A stretch of 64,000 nucleotides of DNA from Mycolicibacterium sphagni (GCF_013337765.1 NZ_VBSB01000005.1:248001-312000), one strand, 5' to 3'; shown: positions 16,423 through 26,648, counted from the first letter of the stretch. Numbers and translations are program-made. The notes: a model not told the origin generated them from the sequence alone.

Positions 16423-18507
16423 TCAGCTGGTCGCCGCGAGCACCAGAGGCAGCACAGCGGGTGCGCCGGCGTCGGCCACGACCCGGGCGGCCATCGTCAG
16501 TGTCCACCCGGTATCGGTCAGATCGTCGACGAGCAACACCGGTCCGCCGGCTGCCGCAATCGCCGCCGGATCCGGGGGCGACCACGCTCCATCCAGGGCG
16601 GCGACCCGGTAGGCGGAGTTGGCCGCGCCGACCGGCCGGTGCCCGACGGCGTAGTGCAACACTCCGAGGTCGGTGAGTCTGCCGAGCCGGGCCAGTTCGC
16701 GAGCCAGGGACGTGATCAGGACGGGGTGGGTAGCCGAGTCCAGAGCCAGCACCGCGGTCGGACGGGTCGCCCAGTCCCACGCGGCCAGTACCTTGACCGC
16801 CGCCTGCACCACATCCGGCGGCACGTCGGCATCGGGTGCGTCGAGCAGGCGCCGAAGGCGCGGACCCCAGCCCAGGTCGGTCAGTCGCCCGATTGCCCGG
16901 CCCGCCTCAGGACCGTCACCGATGCGGCCGCTGAGGGCGACGCCCAGCTTCCCCAGCCCCGACGGCCACTGCTTGCGCGGGGTGATCTCCACGCCCGGTC
17001 GCATCAGCCGCTCCTGGACGAGCGCCGCCGCGTCGTCGTTGACCGCGGCACCGAAGTGCGCGCCCGCGCAGTTGTCACAGCGGCCGCACCGTTCACCGTC
17101 GGTGAGATCGGGATCGTCGAGTTGCCTGCGCAGAAACGTCATTCGGCATTCGTCGGTGCTCTGATAGTCGAGCATCGCCTGCTGCTCGCGGCGGCGGGCC
17201 TCGTCGAGTTGGCGGTAGCGGGCCTCGTCGTAGTCCCACGGTCGCCCGGTGGCCAGCCAACCACCTTTGACCCGCCGCACCGCACCGTCGACGTCGAGCA
17301 CCTTCAGCACCATCTCGAGCCGGGTGCGGCCCAGATCCACCAGTGGCTCCAAGGCCGGCGTCGACTGCGGACGGTCGGGTTCCAGTGCGCCAATCACGTT
17401 GCGCACCATGGCTTCCGACGGAAACGCCACCGACGCGAAATACCGCCAGACGTCCTGGTCTTCACGTGCGGGCAGCAGCACCACCTCGGCGCTGTCCGTC
17501 GAGCGGCCGGCACGGCCGACCTGCTGGTAGTACGCGATCGGTGACGACGGCGCTCCGAGATGCACGACGAATCCCAGATCCGGCTTGTCGAATCCCATTC
17601 CCAGCGCCGAGGTGGCGATCAGCGCCTTCACCCGGTTACTCAACAGATCCGCCTCGAGTTGTTCGCGCTCAGCGGTTTCCGTGGACCCGGTGTAGGCGGC
17701 CACCTCGTGACCGCGCTCGCGCAGCAGCGCGGCCACATCGTGGGCCTGGGCGACGGTCAGCGTGTAGACGATTCCCGAACCCGGCAGCGAATCCAGGTTC
17801 TCGGCCAGCCAGGCCGTGCGCTGCGCACCGCCGCCGGCCTGGACGACCGACAACCGCAGCGACTCGCGGTCGAGCCCCCCGCGCAGCACCAGCGTGTCCC
17901 GGCCACCGACGCCCAGCTGAGCCGCGACATCGTTGACCACACGATCGTTGGCGGTGGCGGTGGTCGCCAAAACCGGGACATCCGAACCGAGTTCGGCGAT
18001 CAGCGTGCGGATGCGCCGATAGTCGGGCCGGAAGTCGTGGCCCCAGTCCGAGACGCAGTGCGCCTCGTCGACCACCACCAGGCCGGCGTCGGCGGCGAGC
18101 GCGGGCAACACGGTGTCGCGAAACTCCGGGTTGTTCAGCCGTTCCGGGCTGACGAGCAGGACATCGAGGTCACCGTTGTTGACCCGCTGGTGAATCTCGT
18201 CCCACTCGGTGACATTGCCGGAGTTGATGGTGGCCGCACGGACGCCTGCGCGCTCCGCGGCGGCGACCTGGTTGCGCATCAGCGCCAGCAAGGGCGACAC
18301 GATGACCGTCGCACCGTGGCCCCGCGCGCGCAGCAGCTTGGCGGCGATGAAATACACCGCCGACTTGCCCCAGCCGGTGCGCTGCACGACCAGCGCCTGG
18401 CGGCGATCCACCACCAGCGCTTCGATGGCGGTCCATTGGTCGTCACGCAGAACCGCGGCGGGCCCGGCCAACTGTTCCAGGATGGCCTGGGCCTCGTCGC
18501 GTGTCAG
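16423..18507 (-). CDS. RecQ-family DNA helicase with C-terminal phosphoribosyltransferase-like tail
   Basis: The roughly 694-residue protein has superfamily-2 helicase motifs: Q-motif [13 protein letters not shown], Walker [11 protein letters not shown] (about 45), DEAH box [20 protein letters not shown], and motif VI QVGRAGR. A RecQ zinc-binding cluster follows (CRMTFLRR and CGRCDNC). The extreme C-terminus reads [18 protein letters not shown], the ribose-5-phosphate loop of type I phosphoribosyltransferases, as in some actinobacterial RecQ homologues. No ATG, GTG or TTG fits the N-terminus well. Homologues begin at TRDEAQ, where the codon is CTG at 18507, five bases after AGGAG, so a CTG start is proposed. 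The gene follows hsaF directly. Confidence 0.82.
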   Translation of the reverse strand: MTRDEAQAILEQLAGPAAVLRDDQWTAIEALVVDRRQALVVQRTGWGKSAVYFIAAKLLRARGHGATVIVSPLLALMRNQVAAAERAGVRAATINSGNVTEWDEIHQRVNNGDLDVLLVSPERLNNPEFRDTVLPALAADAGLVVVDEAHCVSDWGHDFRPDYRRIRTLIAELGSDVPVLATTATANDRVVNDVAAQLGVGGRDTLVLRGGLDRESLRLSVVQAGGGAQRTAWLAENLDSLPGSGIVYTLTVAQAHDVAALLRERGHEVAAYTGSTETAEREQLEADLLSNRVKALIATSALGMGFDKPDLGFVVHLGAPSSPIAYYQQVGRAGRSTDSAEVVLLPAREDQDVWRYFASVAFPSEAMVRNVIGALEPDRPQSTPALEPLVDLGRTRLEMVLKVLDVDGAVRRVKGGWLATGRPWDYDEARYRQLDEARRREQQAMLDYQSTDECRMTFLRRQLDDPDLTDGERCGRCDNCAGAHFGAAVNDDAAALVQERLMRPGVEITPRKQWPSGLGKLGVALSGRIGDGPEAGRAIGRLTDLGWGPRLRRLLDAPDADVPPDVVQAAVKVLAAWDWATRPTAVLALDSATHPVLITSLARELARLGRLTDLGVLHYAVGHRPVGAANSAYRVAALDGAWSPPDPAAIAAAGGPVLLVDDLTDTGWTLTMAARVVADAGAPAVLPLVLAATS

Positions 18508-18515
18508 GAAGTCTC

Positions 18516-19568
18516 CTACTTGGCGGATGCCGCTTCTTGTTCGCGCTTGATCTCCAGCGCGATGTCGATCAGCTGATCCTCCTGGCCGCCGATCAGCTTG
18601 CGCTGTCCGGCCCGGTGCAGCAGTTGATGCGCAGGCACACCGTAGCGCTCGGACTGGCGGATCGCGTGCTTGAGGAAGCTCGAGTACACCCCGGAGTAGC
18701 CCATGATCAGCGCATTGCGATCGAGCAGGCACTCAGCCGGCATCGCGGGCGCAACCACCTCCTCTGCGGCATCGGCGATATCGAAGAAGTCGATTCCCGT
18801 CTTTACGCCGATCTTGTCGAAGACCCCGATCAGCGCCTCGACGGGCGCGTTGCCCGCACCCGCGCCGAACCGGCGGCACGACCCGTCGATCTGCTTTGCG
18901 CCGGCACGGACGGCCTCGATCGAGTTGGCCACGCCAAGACCGAGGTTCTCGTGGCCGTGGAAGCCCACCTGCGCGTCGTCACCGAGTTCGGCGACGAGTG
19001 CCGCCACCCGGTCGGCCACGCCCTCGAGCACCAGCGCACCGGCGGAGTCGACGACATAGACGCACTGGCAGCCCGCGTCGGCCATGATCCGGGCCTGCGC
19101 GGCCAGCTTCTCCGGCGAGATGGTGTGGCTCATCATCAGGAACCCGACGGTCTCCAGGCCCAGCTCGCGGGCCAGACCGAAGTGCTGGATCGAGACGTCG
19201 GCCTCGGTGCAGTGGGTGGCGATCCGGCAGATCGAGCCGCCGTTGTTCTGCGCTTCCTTGATGTCTTCCTTGGTGCCGACACCGGGCAGCATCAGGAACG
19301 CGATCTTGGATTCCTTGGCCGTCTCGGCGGCCAGCTTGATGAGCTCCTGCTCCGGGGTCTTGGAGAATCCGTAGTTGAAGCTCGAGCCACCCAGCCCGTC
19401 GCCGTGGGTCACCTCGATGACCGGCACACCCGCGGTGTCCAGCGCCGCGACGATGGCACCGACCTCGGCGAGAGTGAACTGGTGGCGCTTGTGGTGGCTG
19501 CCGTCGCGCAGGGACGTGTCCGTCATCCGGACATCCCAGCTGGGGTCGAACCAAACTTCTGCACTCAT
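18516..19568 (-). CDS. hsaF: 4-hydroxy-2-oxoacid aldolase HsaF
   Basis: HsaF splits 4-hydroxy-2-oxohexanoate from sterol rings A/B into pyruvate and propanal, the latter channelled to HsaG. The 350-residue DRE-TIM barrel shows the metal-binding start [18 protein letters not shown] (residues 14-31), the [14 protein letters not shown] segment with both metal-binding histidines near 200, and the C-terminal dimer/communication domain. Its start overlaps hsaG by ATGA and its TAG stop lies just before the proposed recQ start. It is a full-length counterpart of Rv3534c. Confidence 0.96.
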   Translation of the reverse strand: MSAEVWFDPSWDVRMTDTSLRDGSHHKRHQFTLAEVGAIVAALDTAGVPVIEVTHGDGLGGSSFNYGFSKTPEQELIKLAAETAKESKIAFLMLPGVGTKEDIKEAQNNGGSICRIATHCTEADVSIQHFGLARELGLETVGFLMMSHTISPEKLAAQARIMADAGCQCVYVVDSAGALVLEGVADRVAALVAELGDDAQVGFHGHENLGLGVANSIEAVRAGAKQIDGSCRRFGAGAGNAPVEALIGVFDKIGVKTGIDFFDIADAAEEVVAPAMPAECLLDRNALIMGYSGVYSSFLKHAIRQSERYGVPAHQLLHRAGQRKLIGGQEDQLIDIALEIKREQEAASAK

Positions 19569-20482
19569 GCTTGCGCACCTCCTGAGACCGACGCGCGCTC
19601 TTTCGCGATTTCCTCGCCGACCTTGGTGGCCGCGGCGGTCATGATGTCCAGATTTCCAGCGTAGGGCGGCAGGTAGTCACCCGCACCCTCCACTTCCACG
19701 AACGTGGTGACGAGGTGGTGGCCGCCGTTGTAGACGGTCGGCTCGTCGAACTGCGGCTCGTTGAGCAACCGGTAACCCGGCACGTAGGTCTGCACCTCGG
19801 CGACGACGTCCTTGATCGACTGCGTGATCGCGTCGTGGTCGGCGTCCTCGGGGATGGCGCAGAAGATGGTGTCGCGCATGATCATTGGCGGGTCGGCCGG
19901 GTTCAGAATGATGATCGCCTTGCCCCGCTTTGCGCCACCGATCACCTCGACGCCCGCGCTGGTGGTCTTGGTGAACTCGTCGATATTGGCCCGGGTTCCC
20001 GGACCTGCCGACGCCGAGGACACCGAGGCCACGATCTCGGCGTAGGGCACGTCGACGACGCGCGAGACGGCATAGACCATCGGGATGGTGGCCTGGCCAC
20101 CGCAGGTGACCATGTTGACGTTCGGCGCATCCAGGTGCGCGCGCAGGTTGGCCGGCGGGATGACGCCGGGGCCGACGGCGGCCGGGGTCAGGTCGATGGC
20201 CCGGATACCGGCTTCCTCGTACCGCGGAGCGGCAGCCCGGTGCACGTAAGCACTGGTGGCCTCGAACACCAGATCCGGCTTCTCCGACTGGGCCAGCAGC
20301 CAGTCGACGCCCTCGTGGCTGGTCTCCAGCCCCAGCTTGCGGGCGCGGGCGAGGCCTTCGCTCTCCGGGTCGATGCCGATCATCCAGCGCGGCTCGAGCC
20401 ACTCCGACCGCAGCAGTTTGTACAGCAGGTCGGTGCTGATATTTCCCGACCCGACGATCGCAACTGAGCTCTTCTGGCCCAT
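19565..20482 (-). CDS. hsaG: Acylating propionaldehyde dehydrogenase HsaG
   Basis: HsaG converts the propanal made by HsaF, with CoA and NAD+, into propionyl-CoA. The 305-residue protein has an N-terminal NAD-binding motif [14 protein letters not shown] (residues 7-20), the [16 protein letters not shown] segment, and the active-site cysteine in [11 protein letters not shown] near 128. It is the partner of HsaF in a bifunctional complex, as the coupled genes suggest, and lies 13 bp after hsaE. It corresponds to Rv3535c. Confidence 0.96.
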   Translation of the reverse strand: MGQKSSVAIVGSGNISTDLLYKLLRSEWLEPRWMIGIDPESEGLARARKLGLETSHEGVDWLLAQSEKPDLVFEATSAYVHRAAAPRYEEAGIRAIDLTPAAVGPGVIPPANLRAHLDAPNVNMVTCGGQATIPMVYAVSRVVDVPYAEIVASVSSASAGPGTRANIDEFTKTTSAGVEVIGGAKRGKAIIILNPADPPMIMRDTIFCAIPEDADHDAITQSIKDVVAEVQTYVPGYRLLNEPQFDEPTVYNGGHHLVTTFVEVEGAGDYLPPYAGNLDIMTAAATKVGEEIAKERASVSGGAQA

Positions 20483-20495
20483 ATGGGTGCTCCTC

Positions 20496-21296
20496 TTACT
20501 CGAATGACAGCCGGACTGAACCCAGCCCGGCGAAGTCGGCGATGAACTGGTCGCCAGGGCGGCAGTCGATGGCCCTGGTGCACGACCCCGGCAGCACGAT
20601 GTCGCCCGCCTTCAGACGCACCCCGAAGCTCTCGACCTTGCGGGCCAGCCACGCGACCGCGGTGACCGGATTGCCCAGCACGGCGTCGCTGCGGCCTTCG
20701 GCCACCACTTCCCCGTTGCGGGTGAGCACCGCGTCAATCGCCCTGATATCAACGTCTTTGGGCGATACCCGCTCCTTGCCGAGCACGTAGCCCGCCGACG
20801 AGGCGTTGTCGGCGATCGTGTCGCACAGCGCGATCTTCCAGTCCTTGATCCTGGTGTCGATGAGCTCGATCGCCGGGGCGAAGGCGGCGGTGGCGGCCAG
20901 TACGTCGTCCTCGGTGCACCCCGCGCCCGGCAGATCGTCGGCGAGGATGAACCCGACCTCGACCTCGACGCGCGGGAACAGGTAGCGGCCCGCGGGCACC
21001 GGCTGGTCCTCGAACACCTCCATGTCGGCGAGCAGGTGGCCGTAGTCGGGCTCGTCGACGCCCATCATCTTCTGCATGGCCTCTGACGACAGGCCGACCT
21101 TGTGGCCCACCACCCGGGCACCTTCGGCGACCCGCTGCCGGATGTTGATCAGCTGGATCTCGTAGGCGTCGACCACGTCGATATCGGGGTGATTGGACGT
21201 CAACGGAGTCATGGGGACGCGGCTGCGCTCCGCCTCGGCAAGGTCGGCGGCAAGCTCGTCGCGCGTCGAAACGCTCAGCATTCCCGGGAGTCCCAT
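20496..21296 (-). CDS. hsaE: 2-hydroxy-2,4-dienoate hydratase HsaE
   Basis: HsaE hydrates 2-hydroxyhexa-2,4-dienoate, released by HsaD from ring A/B meta-cleavage, to 4-hydroxy-2-oxohexanoate for HsaF. The 266-residue protein matches the hydratase/decarboxylase fold: GHKVGLSS near 63, [16 protein letters not shown] near 107 with the metal-binding Glu residues, and [14 protein letters not shown] 21296 is used, while ATG 21281 ([10 protein letters not shown]) matches known HsaE starts better and may be real. It is the first gene of hsaE-hsaG-hsaF-recQ; the KstR box is 123 bp upstream on the kstD side. Confidence 0.95.
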   Translation of the reverse strand: MGLPGMLSVSTRDELAADLAEAERSRVPMTPLTSNHPDIDVVDAYEIQLINIRQRVAEGARVVGHKVGLSSEAMQKMMGVDEPDYGHLLADMEVFEDQPVPAGRYLFPRVEVEVGFILADDLPGAGCTEDDVLAATAAFAPAIELIDTRIKDWKIALCDTIADNASSAGYVLGKERVSPKDVDIRAIDAVLTRNGEVVAEGRSDAVLGNPVTAVAWLARKVESFGVRLKAGDIVLPGSCTRAIDCRPGDQFIADFAGLGSVRLSFE

Positions 21297-21319
21297 CGTC
21301 GGTGTGACCGGGGCGAACG

Positions 21320-21341
21320 GCGCCCGGTGCGGGCAATTCTA
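21320..21341. repeat. 22-bp direct repeat, copy 1
   Basis: GCGCCCGG-TGC-GGGCAATTCTA matches 21400-21421 at 19 of 22 bases; the three differences sit together in the middle. Confidence 0.7.
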
Positions 21342-21399
21342 GTGCGGTCCGAGGGCCCTTGGGGTAAGCGTTCCGCTGATCGGAAAGGAGGGGTCAGTA

Positions 21400-21421
21400 G
21401 CGCCCGGACGGGGCAATTCTA
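21400..21421. repeat. 22-bp direct repeat, copy 2
   Basis: GCGCCCGG-ACG-GGGCAATTCTA lies 80 bp after copy 1 and its end overlaps the first two bases of the kstD KstR box. Confidence 0.7.
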
Positions 21422-21433
21422 TAACGTGTTCTA
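21420..21433. promoter_or_regulatory. KstR operator of kstD
   Basis: TATAACGTGTTCTA matches the KstR consensus. It ends only two bases before the kstD ATG at 21436, so bound KstR would cover the translation start and, for a leaderless mRNA, the transcription start. Confidence 0.92.
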
Positions 21434-21435
21434 GT

Positions 21436-23118
21436 ATGACAGTTCAGGAGTTCGACGTCGTCGTCGTCGGAAGCGGTGCTGCCGGCATGGTCGCCGCACT
21501 CACGGCCGCTCACCAGGGACTATCGGCGGTCGTCGTCGAGAAGGCCCCACACTACGGCGGCTCGACCGCACGGTCCGGTGGCGGCGTGTGGATCCCCAAC
21601 AACGAGATCCTCAAGCGTGACGGGGTCACCGACACCAAAGAAGCCGCGCGGACCTATCTGCACGAGATCATCGGCGACGTGGTGGAGCCGGAACGCATCG
21701 ACACCTACCTCGAGCGCGGTCCGGAGATGCTGTCGTTCGTGCTCAAGCACTCGCCGCTGAAGATGTGCTGGGTGCCCAACTATTCCGACTACTACCCGGA
21801 GACCCCCGGCGGACGCCCCGGTGGACGGTCGATCGAGCCGAAGCCGTTCAATGCCAAGAAACTCGGCCCCGACGAGAAGTTCCTGGAACCGCCGTACGGC
21901 AAGGTGCCGCTCAATGTGGTTGTGATGCAGCAGGACTACGTGCGCCTCAACCAGCTCAAACGCCATCCCCGCGGTGTGCTGCGCAGCCTGAAGGTCGGCG
22001 CGCGCACGATGTGGGCCGGTGCCCGCGGCAAGAACCTGGTGGGCATGGGGCGCGCGTTGATCGCACCCCTGCGGATCGGCCTGCAAAAGGCCGGAGTTCC
22101 CGTGCTGCTCAACACCGCGCTCACCGATCTGTACGTCGAGGACGGCGTCGTGCGCGGTATCTACGTGCGCGACACCACCGGCCCGGAATCGGCTGACCCG
22201 CAACTGATCCGCGCCCGACGCGGCGTCATCCTCGGCAGCGGTGGCTTCGAGCGCAACGAGCAGATGCGCGTCAAGTACCAGCGCGCGCCGATCACCGCCG
22301 ACTGGACGGTGGGGGCCGAGGCCAACACCGGCGACGGCATCGTGGCGGCCGAGAAGCTCGGTGCGGCACTGGAATTGATGGAGGACGCCTGGTGGGGTCC
22401 GACGGTTCCGCTGGTCGGCGCGCCGTGGTTCGCGCTGTCGGAACGCAACTCCCCCGGGTCGATCATCGTCAACCTGGCCGGCAAGCGCTTCATGAACGAG
22501 TCGATGCCCTACGTCGAGGCCTGCCACCACATGTACGGCGGCGAATACGGCCAGGGCGCCGGCCCTGGTGAGAACGTCCCGGCCTGGCTGGTCTTCGACC
22601 AGCAGTACCGCGACCGCTACATCTTCGCGGGATTGCAGCCCGGACAACGGATTCCGAAGAAGTGGATGGAGTCCGGCGTGATCGTCAAGGCCGACACCCT
22701 CGAGGAGCTGGCCAAGGTGACCGATCTTCCGGCCGACGCCTTCCTGGCGACCGTCGAGCGGTTCAACGGGTTCGCCCGCTCGGGCAAGGACCAGGACTTC
22801 AACCGTGGTGAAAGCGCCTACGACCGCTACTACGGTGATCCGACCAACAAGCCGAACCCCAACCTCGGCGAGATCAAGAACGGTCCGTTCTATGCCGCCA
22901 AGATGGTGCCAGGCGACCTGGGAACCAAGGGCGGTATCCGCACCGATGTCCACGGGCGGGCGCTGCGCGACGACGGTTCGATCATCGAGGGCCTGTATGC
23001 GGCCGGTAATGTCAGCTCGCCGGTGATGGGTCACACCTATCCCGGCCCCGGCGGCACCATCGGCCCCGCGATGGCGTTCGGGTACCTGGCGGCATTGCAC
23101 ATTGCAGGAAAGGGCTGA
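21436..23118 (+). CDS. kstD: 3-ketosteroid delta-1-dehydrogenase KstD
   Basis: KstD introduces the C1-C2 double bond in ring A of 3-ketosteroids, for example androstenedione to androstadienedione, before KshA breaks ring B. The 560-residue flavoprotein has the FAD dinucleotide motif VVVVGSGAAGMVAALTAA at residues 7-24, the SGGGVWIPNN substrate/FAD region, the catalytic-domain MPYVEACHHMYG segment, and the C-terminal FAD clasp LYAAGNVSSPVMGHTYPGPG. With the KstR box two bases away and no ribosome-binding site between them, a leaderless transcript is likely. The chsH3 gene follows after one base. Confidence 0.97.
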   Translation: MTVQEFDVVVVGSGAAGMVAALTAAHQGLSAVVVEKAPHYGGSTARSGGGVWIPNNEILKRDGVTDTKEAARTYLHEIIGDVVEPERIDTYLERGPEMLSFVLKHSPLKMCWVPNYSDYYPETPGGRPGGRSIEPKPFNAKKLGPDEKFLEPPYGKVPLNVVVMQQDYVRLNQLKRHPRGVLRSLKVGARTMWAGARGKNLVGMGRALIAPLRIGLQKAGVPVLLNTALTDLYVEDGVVRGIYVRDTTGPESADPQLIRARRGVILGSGGFERNEQMRVKYQRAPITADWTVGAEANTGDGIVAAEKLGAALELMEDAWWGPTVPLVGAPWFALSERNSPGSIIVNLAGKRFMNESMPYVEACHHMYGGEYGQGAGPGENVPAWLVFDQQYRDRYIFAGLQPGQRIPKKWMESGVIVKADTLEELAKVTDLPADAFLATVERFNGFARSGKDQDFNRGESAYDRYYGDPTNKPNPNLGEIKNGPFYAAKMVPGDLGTKGGIRTDVHGRALRDDGSIIEGLYAAGNVSSPVMGHTYPGPGGTIGPAMAFGYLAALHIAGKG

Positions 23119-23119
23119 C

Positions 23120-23980
23120 ATGCCGATCGATGTGGCCGTGGCACTCGCCGCTGAACTGGAACCTATCGAGTTCTCGTGGACGAGCAGCGATGTGCAGCTC
23201 TACCAGCTGGGCCTCGGTGCCGGCTCGGATCCCATGGATCCCAAGGAATTGCGCTACCTCACCGACGGCACCCCGCAGGTGCTGCCGAGCTTCGGCAACG
23301 TGGCGGCCAGCTTCCACATGACCGAGCCGCCCGAGGTGAAGTTCCCCGGCATCGACATCGAGCTGAGCAAGGTGCTGCACGCCAGCGAGGCGGTGACCGT
23401 GCCGGCGCCGCTGCCACCCAGTGGCACCGCGACTTCGGTGCAGCGGTTCACCGAGATCTGGGACAAGGGCAAGGCGGCCGTCATCGTCAGCGAGACGACG
23501 GTGACCGACCCCGACGGCAAGCTGTTGTGGACCACCAAGCGGTCGATCTTCGCCCGCGGTGAAGGCGGTTTCGGTGGCGAGCGCGGCCCGTCGACGTCGG
23601 TGGCCGCGCCGGATCGTGCGCCGGATTACGAGATCTCGGTGCCGGTGTCGCCCCAGCAGGCGCTGCTGTACCGGCTGTGCGGTGACCGCAACCCGTTGCA
23701 CTCCGATCCCGAATTCGCCGCGGCGGCAGGCTTTCCCAAGCCGATCCTGCACGGCCTGTGCACCTACGGGATGACCTGCAAGGCGCTGGTGGACACCCTG
23801 CTGGATTCCGATGTGTCGCAGGTGAAGACCTACGGCGCGCGGTTCGCGGGCGTGGTCTACCCCGGCGAGACCATCAAGGTCAGCGCGTGGAAGGAAGACG
23901 GCCGCTACGTCGGCGTCGTGACCGCACCGAGCCGCGACGACGCCGTCGTGCTCTCGGACGTGGAGTTCATTCCGGTCTGA
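23120..23980 (+). CDS. chsH3: MaoC-type enoyl-CoA hydratase ChsH3 (Rv3538-type)
   Basis: The 286-residue protein is a double hot-dog (MaoC-like) hydratase. The C-terminal hot-dog has the hydratase-2 motif LCGDRNPLHSDPEFAAAAGF (Asp and His catalytic dyad, near residue 190) followed by ILHGLCTYG. In M. tuberculosis the orthologue hydrates a cholest-22-enoyl-CoA side-chain intermediate with its own stereochemistry. It is coupled to kstD and so KstR-controlled. Its 3' end matters beyond coding: the last nine codons plus stop are repeated 6,585 bp downstream, beyond the accessory module. Confidence 0.92.
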   Translation: MPIDVAVALAAELEPIEFSWTSSDVQLYQLGLGAGSDPMDPKELRYLTDGTPQVLPSFGNVAASFHMTEPPEVKFPGIDIELSKVLHASEAVTVPAPLPPSGTATSVQRFTEIWDKGKAAVIVSETTVTDPDGKLLWTTKRSIFARGEGGFGGERGPSTSVAAPDRAPDYEISVPVSPQQALLYRLCGDRNPLHSDPEFAAAAGFPKPILHGLCTYGMTCKALVDTLLDSDVSQVKTYGARFAGVVYPGETIKVSAWKEDGRYVGVVTAPSRDDAVVLSDVEFIPV

Positions 23981-24014
23981 CGCTCAGCTGGCCGGCACCG
24001 GGTGGAAGCGGATC
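23951..24014. repeat. 64-bp direct repeat, left copy (chsH3 and aldo/keto reductase 3' ends)
   Basis: Sixty of 64 bases match 30536-30599, including 43 consecutive identical bases (23972-24014). The copy holds the genuine end of chsH3 followed, on the minus strand, by a truncated copy of the last ten codons of the aldo/keto reductase gene. The four differences all fall in the chsH3 part, three of them silent. The repeats bracket the regulator/PGRS-like module. Confidence 0.9.
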
Positions 24015-26625
24015 ACTGCGTCTCGAGCTCGTCATAAGCCCGCACGAGTGCCGCGAGTTCGGCGCGCGACGAGATGCCGACTTTGGTGCTGGCCTGGTAG
24101 ACGTGGCCCTCGACCGTGCGTACCGACAGCGACAACGCCTCCGCGATGTCCTTGTTGGACAGCCCATGTGAAAGCAGGCGGGTGATTTCGTGCTCGCGAC
24201 GTGTGAACGGCAAAGGCAGTCTGGCCGCGGCAAGCGCGGGGCTTACCGCACCTCCGCACTGCTTCGCGAGCAACTGAGCCCTGCCGCTCGAAGTCAGTGC
24301 ACTACCGCTACGGCCGGCCCGGCGGTGCAGGGAGGCCGCTTGAGCGGCGGCGTCGACGGCTGCCAACACGTCGCCCATCGCTTCGAAGTCACGTGATGCC
24401 GCGTCCAGACCGGTGGCGTCCGTGACGGCCAAGGCGCGTGCGTAGCGTGCCGACAGCGGTGCGCGGGGTCCTTCCACCATGGTGGCCAACTCGGCAAGGC
24501 GGTCAGCGCCTTCGGTGTCGCCGAACTGGGCCGCCGTCTGCAAACACAGCACCTCGCGCGCCGACTGGCCGCGACTACGCGCGAATGTGGCTGCACTACT
24601 GGCGGCATCGCTCGCCTCGGACACGCGACCCAGTGCCGCACTCACCCATGCCGTGGCGAGCAGATAACTGGGTTCCAGATACTTCCAGGTGGGATGTCGG
24701 CTCAGCGCGATCGCCTGGGATGCCGCGACGGCGGCGCCGACGTCGCCGGACCGAGCAAGTGCCACCAATTGCGGAATTCTGATGCGGTAAAGCACGCCAC
24801 CGGTGTCACCCGTGCCACCGAAACCTTCGGTCGCCGAACGGAAGTACCGCAGGGCTGCCGACAGATCCCCCTTGCCGATCGCTGTCGACCCTAACGCGGC
24901 CAAGGCCATCCACTGCGGCATACCAGGGAAATTCGTGCAACGGCGATACTCACGCTCGGCAACGGCGACCGCTTCGTCGACATAACCCGCTGCAAGCAGC
25001 GCGTCCGCGTGGAATTCCGCCAAACCGGTGCCGTGTATCGCATCGTGTGGCGATTCGGCTTGCACTCGATAACCGGCGGACGCACTCTTCGTCGCTTCCT
25101 GAGCGCAGCCCAACTCGCCGTGTGCGATCGTCTCGAGCGTGTGGCCGACAACTCGACCGACATCGTCCAACTTGTTGTAGTCGACCGTTGCCATCGCCTT
25201 GATCGCCTCACCCGGTTCAGCCGCCATTACGTGTCCGATTGCGCGGAACGTTCGCAGCGAATGGTTGCGATCGTCGTCGCCGGACGAAATCGCCTCGGCG
25301 ATGACAGCCATGGCCTCGTCGGCTTTCTGAAGCGGCCACATCAGAACCGCTGCGCGTAAGATCACGCCGTCAAGGAAGCCTGGGGCCGCCGATTCGTCGG
25401 ATTCGAGACTGTCAAGGATTGCTTGGGCTTCCTCTCCCCTTTCCTGAAGGAAGAGAACGTGGGCCAGAAGTAGGTTGGCTGCCGGGCTGGGTTTCACGGC
25501 TATCGCCGCTCGGCAGAGGCGTTCGGCCAGCCGAGGATCATGTCGCGTTGCGGCGACCGTTGCGGCTCGCGACAACACATCCGCGTCGGGCGCCAGATCT
25601 GATTCCAACCACAGCAGCCCGAGTCGAAGTGGATCGCTGGCATCGGCCTGCGCCATGGCTGTCGCGACCCGTCCGCGCAGCCGGCGTAGCCGCATCGGGC
25701 CGCAACGGCTCAGCCGGATCTCGCTGTAGAGCGGGTGTCCGACATAGACCGCGTCTCCGGTAGCGGCCTCGCCGATCAACTCGCGTTCCTCGGCTTCCTC
25801 GATCGATCGCGGTTCGGCGAGTGTCATCAGGAGCTCGCGACTGACGGGCTCAGCGATTGCGACAAGATCGACGATTTCGCGTACGTCGTCGGGCACGACG
25901 CCGATCTGTTGTTCGACAAGTTCGACAAGCGATGGAGACACCGAAGGTGTTCCTGCCCAACGCCATTCGCCGTCAACCATCGTCAATCTGCCTGACTCAC
26001 GTTCCTGAGCGACGAGGTGGTTCAGGAACAGCACGTTCCCGCGGCTCAACCTCCACATCCACTCCGCGCAGCCAACGGCGAGCGGTCCACCCAGGACGGC
26101 CTGCAACAGTTGATCACATTCGTTGCGCGACAACGGCTGCAACTCGAGCCGCCGCAGCAGTCCGTCCTTCCAGAGCGCAGTCACCGCATCGGGTGCGGCT
26201 TGGCCGGTACGGATCGTGACGATCACGTCGGCCATGTCCTGCAGGACCAGTTGGTGCAAGACAAGGGCAGACAGATCGTCAAGCAGGTGCGCGTCGTCGA
26301 CGACAACCAGCAGGGGCGCCGTCCCTGTGCCAGACGTCAACTCGACCAGAACCTTTCGAGCCAGCACCGATGGCGACATGTCGGCGTCATCGACCCACCG
26401 GGCGAACGCGCCTAGCGTGACTTGGCGACCAGTGGCGGTCCCGGCGACGCGGCGCACCACCCATCCCGTCTTCGCAGCCGCATCGGCGGCGACGCGAGCC
26501 AGTCGGGACTTGCCCACGCCCGCCAGGCCAGCGAGGATCATCCCCCTACTGTCGTCATCGGCGAGCGCTTCCCGGACGACGCGAAGCTCCTCCCCGCGTC
26601 CCGTCAGAGGCCACCGCTCCACCAC
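24013..26625 (-). CDS. LAL-type AAA-ATPase/LuxR transcriptional regulator, module 1
   Basis: The 870-residue regulator has an N-terminal NTPase domain (Walker A GLAGVGKSRLA near residue 30, Walker B LLVVVDDAHLLDDLSAL near 100), a long helical TPR-like middle, and a C-terminal LuxR HTH (LSNKDIAEALSLSVRTVEGH, final 65 residues). This is the large-LuxR (MalT-like) layout, in which ligand or protein binding in the helical part drives ATP-dependent activation. GTG 26625 is chosen because the conserved WPLTGR start follows; a much longer open frame upstream runs into another gene. It follows the 68-residue HTH gene by 23 bp. Its paralogue at 49886 has the same length. Confidence 0.88.
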   Translation of the reverse strand: MVERWPLTGRGEELRVVREALADDDSRGMILAGLAGVGKSRLARVAADAAAKTGWVVRRVAGTATGRQVTLGAFARWVDDADMSPSVLARKVLVELTSGTGTAPLLVVVDDAHLLDDLSALVLHQLVLQDMADVIVTIRTGQAAPDAVTALWKDGLLRRLELQPLSRNECDQLLQAVLGGPLAVGCAEWMWRLSRGNVLFLNHLVAQERESGRLTMVDGEWRWAGTPSVSPSLVELVEQQIGVVPDDVREIVDLVAIAEPVSRELLMTLAEPRSIEEAEERELIGEAATGDAVYVGHPLYSEIRLSRCGPMRLRRLRGRVATAMAQADASDPLRLGLLWLESDLAPDADVLSRAATVAATRHDPRLAERLCRAAIAVKPSPAANLLLAHVLFLQERGEEAQAILDSLESDESAAPGFLDGVILRAAVLMWPLQKADEAMAVIAEAISSGDDDRNHSLRTFRAIGHVMAAEPGEAIKAMATVDYNKLDDVGRVVGHTLETIAHGELGCAQEATKSASAGYRVQAESPHDAIHGTGLAEFHADALLAAGYVDEAVAVAEREYRRCTNFPGMPQWMALAALGSTAIGKGDLSAALRYFRSATEGFGGTGDTGGVLYRIRIPQLVALARSGDVGAAVAASQAIALSRHPTWKYLEPSYLLATAWVSAALGRVSEASDAASSAATFARSRGQSAREVLCLQTAAQFGDTEGADRLAELATMVEGPRAPLSARYARALAVTDATGLDAASRDFEAMGDVLAAVDAAAQAASLHRRAGRSGSALTSSGRAQLLAKQCGGAVSPALAAARLPLPFTRREHEITRLLSHGLSNKDIAEALSLSVRTVEGHVYQASTKVGISSRAELAALVRAYDELETQ

Positions 26626-26648
26626 ACAGCAAATCGTAACGAAAGTCG

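Noticed and set aside
21520..23121. A 533-codon open frame on the minus strand opposite kstD
   Set aside because: It is a mirror of kstD caused by high GC content; it has no family motifs or ribosome-binding site, and kstD is unmistakable.
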